NCBI GenBank assembly: GCA_036268055.1
Contig: DATAUW010000022.1
Span: 1 to 52,035, forward strand
Length of the DNA: 52,035 nucleotides
From: Verrucomicrobiia bacterium
GTDB taxonomy: Bacteria > Verrucomicrobiota > Verrucomicrobiia > Limisphaerales > Pedosphaeraceae
Reading direction: 5' to 3'
Part shown: piece by piece, positions 1 through 7,102 of the stretch
Numbering within the stretch: the first letter of the stretch is position 1
Layout: the number at the start of each line of letters is the position of its first letter
Notes under the pieces: generated by a model
Databases searched by the model: none
What the model saw: the letters and a program-made list of their open reading frames with translations, nothing else
Told to the model about the DNA's origin: nothing
Translations under genes and position numbers: made by a program

Positions 1-2
1 TA

Positions 3-184
3 TTAGCCCAGCAATTTATTGCTGGGTTCCCATCCGTCGCAATTCAAGTCCCGCCAGGGACGAAAGAATTTTCCGCTTGGAACCAAATCTCACCCACTCA
101 CCCAACACTTCTCATTAACCCCCAACTTCAGTTGGGGGAAAACTCCAGACGCGCGTGCGCAAGAAACGGTTTTCAACCGTTTCT
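3..184. repeat. Chain of short hairpin repeats
   Basis: Three perfect or near-perfect hairpins follow each other. The first is an 8-bp stem CCCAGCAA/TTGCTGGG followed by a GTCCC-GCCA-GGGAC hairpin and the tail GACGAAAGAA. The second is an 8-bp CCCCCAAC/GTTGGGGG stem at 119-138. The third is a 10-bp AGAAACGGTT/AACCGTTTCT stem with a 3-nt loop at 162-184. The first unit recurs at 10114-10181 with compensating base changes in its stem. I see no coding sequence in 1-335, so this stretch is a repeat-filled intergenic region. Confidence 0.75.
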
Positions 185-335
185 CGAATTTACCATTCGC
201 CAACCGCCGGTTTTGCCCTCTGCTTGGCAGGACGCCGCCGCCGTCGGTTCAGTCTTGTTTTTGAAGCCCAACCCCGCCACTCTATTCAACGAAATTGCAC
301 GATTTAAAAAAACGGCACGTTCAACCTATCCAACC

Positions 336-530
336 ATGAAAGCGTATCTCATCACCACCGGCATCATTTTTGGACTCATTGCCTTCGCGCACGCCTGGCG
401 CGCCATCGCCGAACGCGACCTCCTGCGCACCAACCCCGGCGAATTCATTTCCATGGCCCTGCTCGGAGTCCTCGCCGCGTCGCTCTGTGTTTGGGCATTT
501 CGCCTCGTCGGCAAATCATCTCGCGCTTGA
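336..530 (+). CDS. Small two-helix membrane protein, unknown function
   Basis: A 64-residue protein with two hydrophobic segments, about residues 3-20 and 39-57, joined by a charged loop (AERDLLRTNPGE). It therefore looks like an inner-membrane protein. The ATG at 336 is preferred over the longer open frame because the upstream part lies in hairpin repeats. The gene converges on the FGE-domain gene (stop at 544) with a 13-nt gap. I do not recognise the family. The two clean membrane spans and the compact reading frame favour a real gene, but nothing points to a function. Confidence 0.55.
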   Translation: MKAYLITTGIIFGLIAFAHAWRAIAERDLLRTNPGEFISMALLGVLAASLCVWAFRLVGKSSRA

Positions 531-543
531 CCCGCTCAATCGG

Positions 544-2094
544 TCAATCGTGCTCCACGCCGCTGTCCCAAAAATTTTTCAATTCTTCCGCCGTCGGAAC
601 CGTCAATGGCCGTACGATGCGGAAGCCCAAAAATTGCGCGTCCGTGTGATACCAAATACTCTTGGGTAATTGCGGGTCCTGCATCTTCCACGACGGATCC
701 GACCCGCGCCGCGCTGCACTCCGCAATAATTCAGGATCATCCTGCCACGAACCACCGCGAACCGCCTGCGGATAAGGCGTCGTGGCTTTCACCCACGGAT
801 CGGCGATCACTCCCGCCGCCGCCGCGCCATAACCTTGCGCCGAATATTGATCGAGCGTCCATTCCGCGACGTTTCCGTGCATGTCGAACAAGCCCCACGG
901 ATTCGGTTTTTTCTGGCCGACCTTCTGATATTTCCCGTCGCTGTTTCCCGCGAACCACGCGTAATCACCCAGCTTCGATACATCATCGCCAAAAGAATAC
1001 GCCGTCGTCGTGCCCGCGCGGCAGGCATATTCCCATTCCGCTTCCGTCGGCAACCGGTAAAAATGCCCCGTCTTCGCGCTCAGCCATTTGCAATAAGTAT
1101 TCGCCGCGTGCTGCGTCATGCTGATCGCCGGAAAACCGTCCTTGCCCATGCCGAAACTCATCTCCACATACGGCTTCGTCGGATGCGTCACCGCGTCCGC
1201 GATTTCCGGCGTATTCCCTTTTTTCATTTCGGGATACATGAACAACTCAAACTCATTCCAGGTCACCTCGCATCGCTCCATCCAAAATGGCGAGACACTT
1301 ATCTTGCGCTGCGGCCCTTCATCCGCCTTGCGCTTGGCTTCGCTCTCCGGACTGCCCATGACGAACGTCCCCGCCGGAATCGGAACCATGTCAAACGTCA
1401 CTCTCGTCCCGGGAATCGTCTCGGTATAACTTTTCATTTCCGCCGGCGACGCCGCGTTTCCCTGCGCGATTATTTTTTTGCGAATCTCGGAAATCGTCGC
1501 CACCTCGTCGTTCGTTTCCGCCACCACGATCTTCCGCGCAATCAGCGTCACGCCCTCCGGCCATTTCGCTCCCTGCAAAATCCATAATCGCAGCGTCTCG
1601 GTCTGCGCCTTCGTCAGCGATTCGTCCTTCGGCGGCATCTTTTTATCATCGTCTGCCGGCAGTTGCGTGGACGTGTAAAGCGGACTCTTCGCCGGGTCGC
1701 CGGGCACGATGTCAATCCCGTCTGCGCCGCCTTTGAACGCATCGGCGCGATTATCGAGACGCAGTTTGCTCTTGGCCTTTTCGGGATTATGGCAGCGGAC
1801 GCAGTTGTTCTCCAAAATCGGTTTTACCTGCGCATTGAAATCAATCGCGTCGTCCGCGTGGACGGCGCTCAAATCAAATCCGCCAGCGAATGCAAAAACC
1901 AAAACCATCGCCGTCCTTACAATAAGTTTATTTACCGCACGGAAGCCAAGTACCGGTTTTGCTCTGCGGCCCCCCCCCCATTCCCGCCGTTCAAAAACAA
2001 ACCGAAGTGGGTCTTGGGGAGCGCACGCGTCCCGCGTGCAGTGTTCGGCATCCTTGCCGAACACATTTCTCGTCTTTATTTCTGATGGCATCAT
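544..2094 (-). CDS. Planctomycete-type cytochrome c domain fused to formylglycine-generating-enzyme (sulfatase-modifying factor) domain
   Basis: A secreted two-domain protein. A hydrophobic signal-like stretch at residues ~56-80 ends in AVHA. It is followed by a PSCyt1-type haem domain with CVRCH at ~98-102, then an FGE/SUMF1-like domain from ~residue 230 to the end. The FGE signatures are IPAGTFVMGS, RLPTEAEWEYACRAG, GNVAEW, VRGGSW and GFRIVRP. In this group such fusions occur in the cell envelope; substrate and electron partner are unknown. ATG 2094 has GGAG five bases upstream and is preferred over ATG 2121; the next in-frame ATG is 1908. Oddly, some 55 residues precede the signal stretch and overlap a twin-hairpin repeat and a run of ten G. 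The coding start may therefore have been remodelled by repeat insertion, and 1908 remains possible. Confidence 0.85.
   Translation of the reverse strand: MMPSEIKTRNVFGKDAEHCTRDACAPQDPLRFVFERREWGGGRRAKPVLGFRAVNKLIVRTAMVLVFAFAGGFDLSAVHADDAIDFNAQVKPILENNCVRCHNPEKAKSKLRLDNRADAFKGGADGIDIVPGDPAKSPLYTSTQLPADDDKKMPPKDESLTKAQTETLRLWILQGAKWPEGVTLIARKIVVAETNDEVATISEIRKKIIAQGNAASPAEMKSYTETIPGTRVTFDMVPIPAGTFVMGSPESEAKRKADEGPQRKISVSPFWMERCEVTWNEFELFMYPEMKKGNTPEIADAVTHPTKPYVEMSFGMGKDGFPAISMTQHAANTYCKWLSAKTGHFYRLPTEAEWEYACRAGTTTAYSFGDDVSKLGDYAWFAGNSDGKYQKVGQKKPNPWGLFDMHGNVAEWTLDQYSAQGYGAAAAGVIADPWVKATTPYPQAVRGGSWQDDPELLRSAARRGSDPSWKMQDPQLPKSIWYHTDAQFLGFRIVRPLTVPTAEELKNFWDSGVEHD
1970..1979. repeat. Homopolymer run of ten C (G on the coding strand)
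   Basis: Ten consecutive C on the plus strand lie inside the 5' part of the FGE-domain gene, upstream of its signal-peptide-like stretch. As read, the run keeps ATG 2094 in frame with the body of the protein. A one-base change would disconnect them while leaving ATG 1908 usable. The run could be a slippage site or a sequencing artefact. Confidence 0.8.
2016..2063. repeat. Twin-hairpin intergenic repeat, copy 1
   Basis: A conserved GGGGAGC start leads to hairpin GCACGCG/CGCGTGC (2023-2039), then hairpin TGTTCGGCA-tcct-TGCCGAACA (2042-2063). The same architecture recurs at 2206-2255 with a different second stem. The repeat overlaps the 5' end of the FGE-domain reading frame. Confidence 0.8.
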
Positions 2095-2205
2095 GTTTTC
2101 TCCAAAACCAACTGATCTCATTATCTATCCGCCATAACCGACGCCCACCCCAGTTCGATTATTCGATTGCATCCATCCGCCGGGCGAACATCTCCATCTT
2201 GTCCC

Positions 2206-2255
2206 GGGGAGCGCACGCGCCCTCGCGTGCAGTGGCTGGCGCCCCCGCCGGCCAC
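2206..2255. repeat. Twin-hairpin intergenic repeat, copy 2
   Basis: This has the same layout as 2016-2063: GGGGAGC, hairpin GCACGCG/CGCGTGC (2213-2230), then hairpin GTGGCTGGCG-cccc-CGCCGGCCAC (2232-2255). The second stem differs from copy 1 in sequence but keeps its pairing. It lies in the 235-bp gap between the FGE gene start and the small ORF at 2330, where I see nothing else. Confidence 0.8.
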
Positions 2256-2329
2256 ATCTTTATCCGTTCAATAAATCCCACCCACTTTTCTTCAAAACGG
2301 TTCCCTGATTGGCACGTCGAAATCGCTTA

Positions 2330-2554
2330 ATGCCCGCAGTGTTGACGACCGCGATTTTTTTGTCAATCTGCACACGCGTGAACGCGGGCAAATTTCTCAA
2401 ATATTTTATCTTCGCGATGGTGGCCTCCAACCTCGCTCTCGCCGCGTGGGTGCTGATCGGCGGCATGACCACCAAAGAAAAACCCGCAACCGCAACACCC
2501 GCCGCTTCCACAAACTCCACCAACTCATCCGCCGCGCCCGAAAAAAACCCGTAG
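2330..2554 (+). CDS. Small membrane-anchored protein with Thr/Ala/Ser-rich tail
   Basis: A short protein of 74 residues from ATG 2330, or 58 from GTG 2378. One transmembrane segment (FIFAMVASNLALAAWVLIGG) is followed by a low-complexity polar tail rich in T, A, S and N (TPAASTNSTNSSAAPEKNP). Such tails are common in membrane-anchored envelope proteins of this phylum. It converges on queD with a 5-nt gap. No family is recognised. An overlapping open frame exists on the opposite strand, but it lacks sensible protein features. Confidence 0.5.
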   Translation: MPAVLTTAIFLSICTRVNAGKFLKYFIFAMVASNLALAAWVLIGGMTTKEKPATATPAASTNSTNSSAAPEKNP

Positions 2555-2559
2555 CCTCG

Positions 2560-2916
2560 TCACTCCCCGCGATAGACACACTTCGCCGTGCAAGTCTCCG
2601 CCACCACCACTTCACTCAACAACGGCAATTTCGGTTTCAACTTTTTCCAGATCCAGATCGCCACATTTTCGCTCGTGGGATTTTCCAGCCCGGGAATTTC
2701 ATTGAGATAATAATGGTCGAGCTTTTCCCAAAGCGGTTTGAACGCCGCCGAAATCTCCGCATAATCCATCACCCACCCCAGCCGCGGATCGCATTCGCCG
2801 CTCACCACGATCTCAGCCGTGAAGCTGTGGCCATGCAAACGCCGGCACTTATGATTCTTCGGCAAATGCGGCAACAAATGTGCCGCCTCAAATTGAAATG
2901 TTTTTCGTAGTTCCAT
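2560..2916 (-). CDS. queD: 6-carboxy-5,6,7,8-tetrahydropterin synthase (6-pyruvoyl-tetrahydropterin synthase family)
   Basis: A 118-residue cytosolic enzyme that converts 7,8-dihydroneopterin triphosphate to 6-carboxytetrahydropterin in queuosine/7-deazaguanine synthesis. Zinc ligands are visible as H13 in the FEAAH motif and H28/H30 in CRRLHGH. The catalytic Cys is C24. The pterin-binding segment [11 protein letters not shown] and the C-terminal [12 protein letters not shown] fit the family, as does the length. The start ATG is followed directly by the usual [12 protein letters not shown] strand. No other queuosine genes are nearby, so the gene appears to stand alone. Confidence 0.93.
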   Translation of the reverse strand: MELRKTFQFEAAHLLPHLPKNHKCRRLHGHSFTAEIVVSGECDPRLGWVMDYAEISAAFKPLWEKLDHYYLNEIPGLENPTSENVAIWIWKKLKPKLPLLSEVVVAETCTAKCVYRGE

Positions 2917-2927
2917 CTTCGTTTGAA

Positions 2928-3034
2928 TTAAAAATTAAAAATGCAAAATCAAAAAAAGCAAAGTGAGTTTTCAGGGGCATATCTTATCACCGCCTCCGAT
3001 GGTAGGGCCGCGCCGCCGCGCCGCCGGTAAGGCA
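2928..3034. repeat. AT-rich repeat tail and GC-rich palindrome
   Basis: Upstream of queD lies an inverted copy (2928-2950) of the AT-rich 3' end of the repeat units at 3155 and 3457. It is followed at ~3001-3030 by GGTAGGGCCGCGCC and a GC-rich imperfect palindrome. That palindrome belongs to the family also seen at 9997-10026 and 10061-10089. Confidence 0.6.
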
Positions 3035-3154
3035 TTCGTACGCCAGCAAAAGCAATCCAGCCGACCGGCCGCGACCAAACGTGGTTGAACGTGGCCAAAC
3101 CCAATCTCACATGGCCGACGATGGCGTGCGTAGCCGCGCGTGCTAAACCCTGCA

Positions 3155-3376
3155 AAAAATTCTTCTCCCTCTCCGCCGCTTGCGGGGGAGAGGGCCGGGG
3201 AGAGGTGGTCCCACCCATTTTTTTCAGAGGTGAATACCAGTAACTTGTTTGGGGCGTTGCGTGCGGGAACTTCGGTAAACCCACCCTCTCCCCCACCCCT
3301 GACGGACGCAATGTATTTACCCCCAGCTTCAAACGCACATTCCAAATTTTGCATTTTAATTTTAAATTTTTAATTT
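3155..3376. repeat. Interspersed repeat unit A (about 220 bp)
   Basis: About 80 bp at the left end (CTCTCC...GGAGAG palindrome, then GGTGGTCCCA and CAGAGGTGAA) and about 40 bp at the right end (AT-rich, ATTCCAAATTTTGCAT then TTTAATTTTTAA-like sequence) match unit B at 3457-3688. The middle differs. The conserved ends with a variable centre suggest a small mobile cassette or repeat-flanked decay product. Open frames over it are repeat-derived and not genes. Confidence 0.75.
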
Positions 3377-3456
3377 CTGACGACGCTTCACGGAAAGCTT
3401 CATGAAGAAATTCCACGAGCGCCAATCGTTCACGGACTATACCGATGAATCGTGAA

Positions 3457-3688
3457 AAAAATTCTTCTCCCTCTCCGCCGCTCGCGGGGGAGAGGGCCGG
3501 GGAGAGGTGGTCCCATCCATTTCTTTCAGAGGTGAAATACATGGCAATTCAGGCAATTTGTTTGAAGAACTGCGTCCGGGAATTTTGAGAAACGCACTCC
3601 CCTCGCCCGCACTTAATGGTGCACACGTACCCAACTCCAAAAGCACATTCCAAATTTTGCATTTTTAATTTTAAATTTTTAATTTTTA
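3457..3688. repeat. Interspersed repeat unit B (about 230 bp)
   Basis: This is a direct repeat of unit A (3155-3376) with nearly identical left ~80 bp and right ~40 bp and a divergent centre. It ends right at the luxC stop region. Together the two units fill the 777-bp gap between queD and luxC, in which I see no genuine gene. Confidence 0.75.
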
Positions 3689-3693
3689 TTTCC

Positions 3694-5058
3694 TCAATCC
3701 TGCTCCCAATCCGCCCACGTAACCAAATCCCCCAGCGCCGGCCGCCCATCGTGACGCCACAGCAGCGGCGGATTCTGCATCTTGCCGAGCGGACAAACGC
3801 GCGTGATACCCCAGCGCGCCAACTGCGTCGCGAAATGCTGCGCGCGATCTTCCGTCGCCGCCAAACCCACCGTCGAAACCTTGCCGATCACGCTGTCCGC
3901 CCCCTGCAATGCCTCGGTCAAATTCGCCACGCCTTTCACGTAAATAAAACGGTTGAGACAGGACAGTTGAAACCGCGGATCGCTCTCGTAGATCACCGTC
4001 CACGCCGTGGAATTTTCGCTGTGCCACATCAGCGTGTCCGGCGAATGCGCCGCGCGAATCTCATAGAAGGCGCGTTTGGATGCGATCACCGCCGCCGTCT
4101 CCGCTGGCAGCGCCCCGCGCGGCTGCTCGCTTTCCAGCCGCGCCAATTCTTCCGCGATCATTTTGGCGAATAATTCGCCGGTCAATTCCCCGCCGTGTTC
4201 CACATAAATAACATGCGGCGAAAGACAACCCTGCTGGTCCCACGCGATCACATCCATCGCCGCCCGCGTCGCAATTTTTTTGGGATTAAACCCGGACAAC
4301 ATTTCGTGCGCGACATAACCAAAACTCACGCGATGCCCATATCCCACGAACCGCGTCTTCACCGGCAAATGATACCGTATCTCGCTGAGCGTTTCGTCGC
4401 TGCCCGTCGCGGTCACGCAATCCGCCTCTTTGAACAGCGGCATCTCCAAATTCATCGAACCGCCGCGCCACTCGGCGACTTCCAGGCACGCGCCCAGTTT
4501 CCCATCCGCTTCATAAAGCGAATGCGCGAACATTCGCGGCAGAAACGAACATCCGCTCGCGCACTTCACAAATTGCGCCGACTTGGTGAGCAACCCCAAA
4601 ATGATGCTCATAAAAATCGGATTCGGCAGCGTGCCGCCCGCGATCTGCACCAGCAATTCCGGCCCGCGCGCCAGTGCCGCGCGTTGGGCTGAAGTTTCAG
4701 CCGCCGTCGCGCTGAACACATCGAGGCGGTCCACCGTTCCCAATTCCTGCATCATCAATGCGCGCAAATTTTCCGTTGTGATCTGCCGGAAAAAAGTGTC
4801 CAACCCATGCGCCAAAGTTTGCCGCGAAAAACCGGTCGCCGCCGGCCCCTGCGCCAGCGCGAACTGGCGAATGGGATATTCCGAGTCCAGCCAATTCTCC
4901 GTGACTTTTGCGATCAGCCGGATCAGCGATGCCGCCGTCCGCTCCGCCAGGTAACGCTCGCGATTGCGTTTCAAGGTTTGGCACGCGTCGGCAATGATGG
5001 TCTGCGTCAGCGCCGCTTCCGGCGGCAGGTCGGCTAAAAAATAATTCGGCAGGTTCAT
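3694..5058 (-). CDS. luxC: Acyl-CoA/acyl-enzyme reductase, LuxC family
   Basis: A 454-residue LuxC-type reductase, a diverged aldehyde dehydrogenase relative. It reduces a fatty acyl thioester to an aldehyde with NADPH. The predicted acyl-accepting Cys is C278 in the segment WDQQGCLSPH. The ending RPALGDLVTWADWE is the usual LuxC C-terminus. Length fits the family. It follows a 49-residue small ORF (gap 23 nt) and the LuxE-like gene, so the three form a minus-strand operon. No luxA/B luciferase or luxD thioesterase is present in the window. A role in making aldehydes or alcohols for envelope lipids is therefore more likely than light, but this is inference. Confidence 0.88.
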   Translation of the reverse strand: MNLPNYFLADLPPEAALTQTIIADACQTLKRNRERYLAERTAASLIRLIAKVTENWLDSEYPIRQFALAQGPAATGFSRQTLAHGLDTFFRQITTENLRALMMQELGTVDRLDVFSATAAETSAQRAALARGPELLVQIAGGTLPNPIFMSIILGLLTKSAQFVKCASGCSFLPRMFAHSLYEADGKLGACLEVAEWRGGSMNLEMPLFKEADCVTATGSDETLSEIRYHLPVKTRFVGYGHRVSFGYVAHEMLSGFNPKKIATRAAMDVIAWDQQGCLSPHVIYVEHGGELTGELFAKMIAEELARLESEQPRGALPAETAAVIASKRAFYEIRAAHSPDTLMWHSENSTAWTVIYESDPRFQLSCLNRFIYVKGVANLTEALQGADSVIGKVSTVGLAATEDRAQHFATQLARWGITRVCPLGKMQNPPLLWRHDGRPALGDLVTWADWEQD

Positions 5059-5081
5059 CTAAGCGTGATTGCGGCCGCCCC

Positions 5082-5231
5082 TCATTGTCTGTGGGTCGCC
5101 GTCGCAGGAAAATTCGTTTCGTCCACCGCCGCGTGCGGCAGCGTCGTGCGATTATGCACGCCCTCCCAAATCCAGAACAGCAGCGTCGCCAGTGGAAACA
5201 AAAGAATGAACAGGAGCAAAATGCGTTTCAT
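5082..5231 (-). CDS. Micro membrane protein between luxE and luxC
   Basis: A 49-residue protein starting with MKRILLLFILLFPLATLLFW, a single strongly hydrophobic N-terminal span, then a short polar tail. ATG 5231 lies four bases after the luxE stop, so translation is probably coupled. luxC begins 23 nt after its stop. The position inside the operon suggests that it anchors or assists the LuxE/LuxC enzymes at the membrane, but no family is recognised. It is too short for homology to be judged by eye. Confidence 0.6.
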   Translation of the reverse strand: MKRILLLFILLFPLATLLFWIWEGVHNRTTLPHAAVDETNFPATATHRQ

Positions 5232-5235
5232 AAAA

Positions 5236-6324
5236 TCATGCGCTTTGGAGTGAGCAGCCGCGCGATTCCGCGAGCGCCACGCGTCCGAGCAATTCAAACC
5301 CGTCGCCGCGTCGCGCGCCCAGGTCTTCCATCTGAATCGCCATCACGGAATAAACATTCGCCAAATCAAAAATGCGAATCAATCCCGTTTCTCCCTCGGC
5401 AGCCTCGCGCCCGGTTTCCGGCGAAACAATCTGCACCCGCGCCCACGGTGGAAAATGAAATCGCCTCGCTTGTCCGTTTCCAACCACCCCGTCATAAGCC
5501 TGCGAACTCAATTCACTCATGCCGTATTCGCAAATGATGTTCGCCGGAGAAATACCCAGCGAGTGCGAAATAAACGCGTGCAATTCCGTCTTGGCCATCT
5601 CCCGCGAACGCCCTTTGTAACCACCCGTTTCCATCGCGCGCGAACCCACCGGCAATTTCAAACGCAAATTGTCTCCCTGCATCCGATCCGTCAGATGCAC
5701 AAAATTAAACGCCGTGCCCAACACAATCAACGGACGATTGGAAGCGATGGCATTCTCCAACGACGTGCGCGTAAGCTCCCAATCCAATTCCCACGCCCCA
5801 TCACTCAGCGCCATCCCGCAAAAAAGTGCTTCACCCAAACCAAATTCACGGCTCACCGTTTCAAACATGTGTACCAGCGAAGAATTCGGCGACTGCTCCG
5901 GCGAAGGCGTCAAAAATAAAAAATCCGCGCGCCCGGCCTCAGGCAGCAAATGTTGACGAAACCACGGCAACAGCGAAGCCTCATAAATCGCCAGCGAATC
6001 CGCGTTGTGAAAATGGCGGCTGGGCCGTTGCGCCGTCGTGCCGCTCGAATGAAACGCGCGTGCGCGTTGTTCAACCGGCAAACTCGTCACTTCCAATTCC
6101 TTGAACGCCGCCGTCGGCATCGCCGGAATCTGCCGCCAATCGCTAATCTTATCCGGCGAGATTCCCCGCGCCTCGCAAAATCGCCGATACGCCGCATTGT
6201 GCGTGAATTGAAGTCTGAAAAGTTCGCCCGCCAGATGATTGAACCGTTCATCGCCGGAAACTCCGGCGCGGATGAACTCGCGCAACTGCGCGGCGTAGCC
6301 TGAAAATGTCGCTGAATGTGTCAT
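5236..6324 (-). CDS. luxE: Acyl-protein synthetase, LuxE family
   Basis: A 362-residue adenylating enzyme of the LuxE family. It activates a fatty acid with ATP and hands the acyl group to the LuxC-type reductase. Visible motifs are the phosphate-binding FHSSGTTAQRPS at ~100-112 and YGMSELSSQAYDG at ~265-277, with FDLANVYSVMAIQMEDLG near the end. ATG 6324 (MTHSATFSGY) is chosen because the upstream extension is a frame shadow of a tiny membrane ORF whose stop overlaps this ATG as ATGA. It is the first large gene of the luxE-small ORF-luxC operon. Confidence 0.87.
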   Translation of the reverse strand: MTHSATFSGYAAQLREFIRAGVSGDERFNHLAGELFRLQFTHNAAYRRFCEARGISPDKISDWRQIPAMPTAAFKELEVTSLPVEQRARAFHSSGTTAQRPSRHFHNADSLAIYEASLLPWFRQHLLPEAGRADFLFLTPSPEQSPNSSLVHMFETVSREFGLGEALFCGMALSDGAWELDWELTRTSLENAIASNRPLIVLGTAFNFVHLTDRMQGDNLRLKLPVGSRAMETGGYKGRSREMAKTELHAFISHSLGISPANIICEYGMSELSSQAYDGVVGNGQARRFHFPPWARVQIVSPETGREAAEGETGLIRIFDLANVYSVMAIQMEDLGARRGDGFELLGRVALAESRGCSLQSA

Positions 6325-6434
6325 GCGGTTTTTGGTAAAACACGGCTGGTTTTCCGCAACAGCCGTCCGCCACTGTCCGCCGAATCCCCCAAATTGTCGA
6401 GCGCGAAGAAAACGGCGATGGTCATTACAACCAT
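6321..6434 (-). CDS. Putative 37-residue membrane peptide overlapping luxE start
   Basis: A short open frame with one transmembrane-like stretch (MVVMTIAVFFALDNLG) followed by a basic tail (RLLRKTSRVLPKTA). Its TGA overlaps the luxE ATG (ATGA), a classic coupling arrangement. It sits 35 nt after the peroxiredoxin stop. It has no recognisable homology and is short. The case for it rests on hydrophobicity, basic tail and overlap. It may be a leader for luxE or a chance frame. Confidence 0.4.
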   Translation of the reverse strand: MVVMTIAVFFALDNLGDSADSGGRLLRKTSRVLPKTA

Positions 6435-6469
6435 CGCCGCCAAATACCAGCCACTTCGCCAAATGAATT

Positions 6470-7006
6470 TTACTTCTTCGGCACGGTCGCAATCGCCTGC
6501 TTCATTTCATCGAGATGCACATCAGCGGAGGGATTGTCCGTGACGTGAACAATTTTCCCATCCAGCCCGATCAAAAAGCTCACGCGCCGATCCATGTTTC
6601 TACCCGGCATCCGAACGCCATAAACATCGGCGATCTTCCCATCCGTATCCGCGATCAACGGAAAATTCAGCGTGTACTTGCTGATGAATTGTTGATGGCT
6701 CGCCGCCGAATCAAAACTAACCCCCACCACCTCAACATTGTCCTTGCCCAGGTCGCCCATGCGATCCCGAAGCCCACAAGCCTCCTTCGTGCAACCCCTG
6801 GTATCGTCCTTGGGATAAAAATAAAGCAGCACGACTTTCTTTCCAATGTCATCGGAAAGTTTCCAATTTTTACCATCCTGATTTTTACCTTCGACCAGCG
6901 GCGCAGCCTCACCCACCGCCGGCGCCTTGGCGGCATCGGCAAACGTGGTGGTCAAACTGGCAATCAAAGTGGCGGCGGTGAGAGATAATGCAAGTAAGGC
7001 TTTCAT
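6470..7006 (-). CDS. Exported peroxiredoxin, BCP/AhpC-TSA type
   Basis: A 178-residue thiol peroxidase that reduces hydrogen peroxide and organic hydroperoxides. The N-terminal signal peptide (MKALLALSLTAATLIASL...FADA) places it outside the cytoplasm, which is uncommon for BCP. The peroxidatic Cys is C72 in FYPKDDTRGCTKEAC and the probable resolving Cys is C77 in the same motif, the atypical 2-Cys pattern. The NFPLIADTDGKIADVYGV strand region is typical. ATG 7006 is chosen because it starts the signal peptide; the frame upstream lacks features. Confidence 0.88.
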   Translation of the reverse strand: MKALLALSLTAATLIASLTTTFADAAKAPAVGEAAPLVEGKNQDGKNWKLSDDIGKKVVLLYFYPKDDTRGCTKEACGLRDRMGDLGKDNVEVVGVSFDSAASHQQFISKYTLNFPLIADTDGKIADVYGVRMPGRNMDRRVSFLIGLDGKIVHVTDNPSADVHLDEMKQAIATVPKK

Positions 7007-7102
7007 AGATTCTCGGTTATATTTTTGTTCCCGATAAGAGTGACCCAACTTAACTGGGATAACCATAGTGTCAATGTCTTGATTACCCAATTTGCAGTGG
7101 AC

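Noticed and set aside
835-1587. 250-codon plus-strand frame antisense to the FGE gene
   Set aside because: It is Arg-rich, typical of the shadow of a GC-rich gene, and the minus strand has clear domain motifs.
2949-3749. Several open frames of 65-200 codons on both strands
   Set aside because: They translate the repeat units (patterns such as HLSPALSPASGGEGEE) and change frame with each copy.
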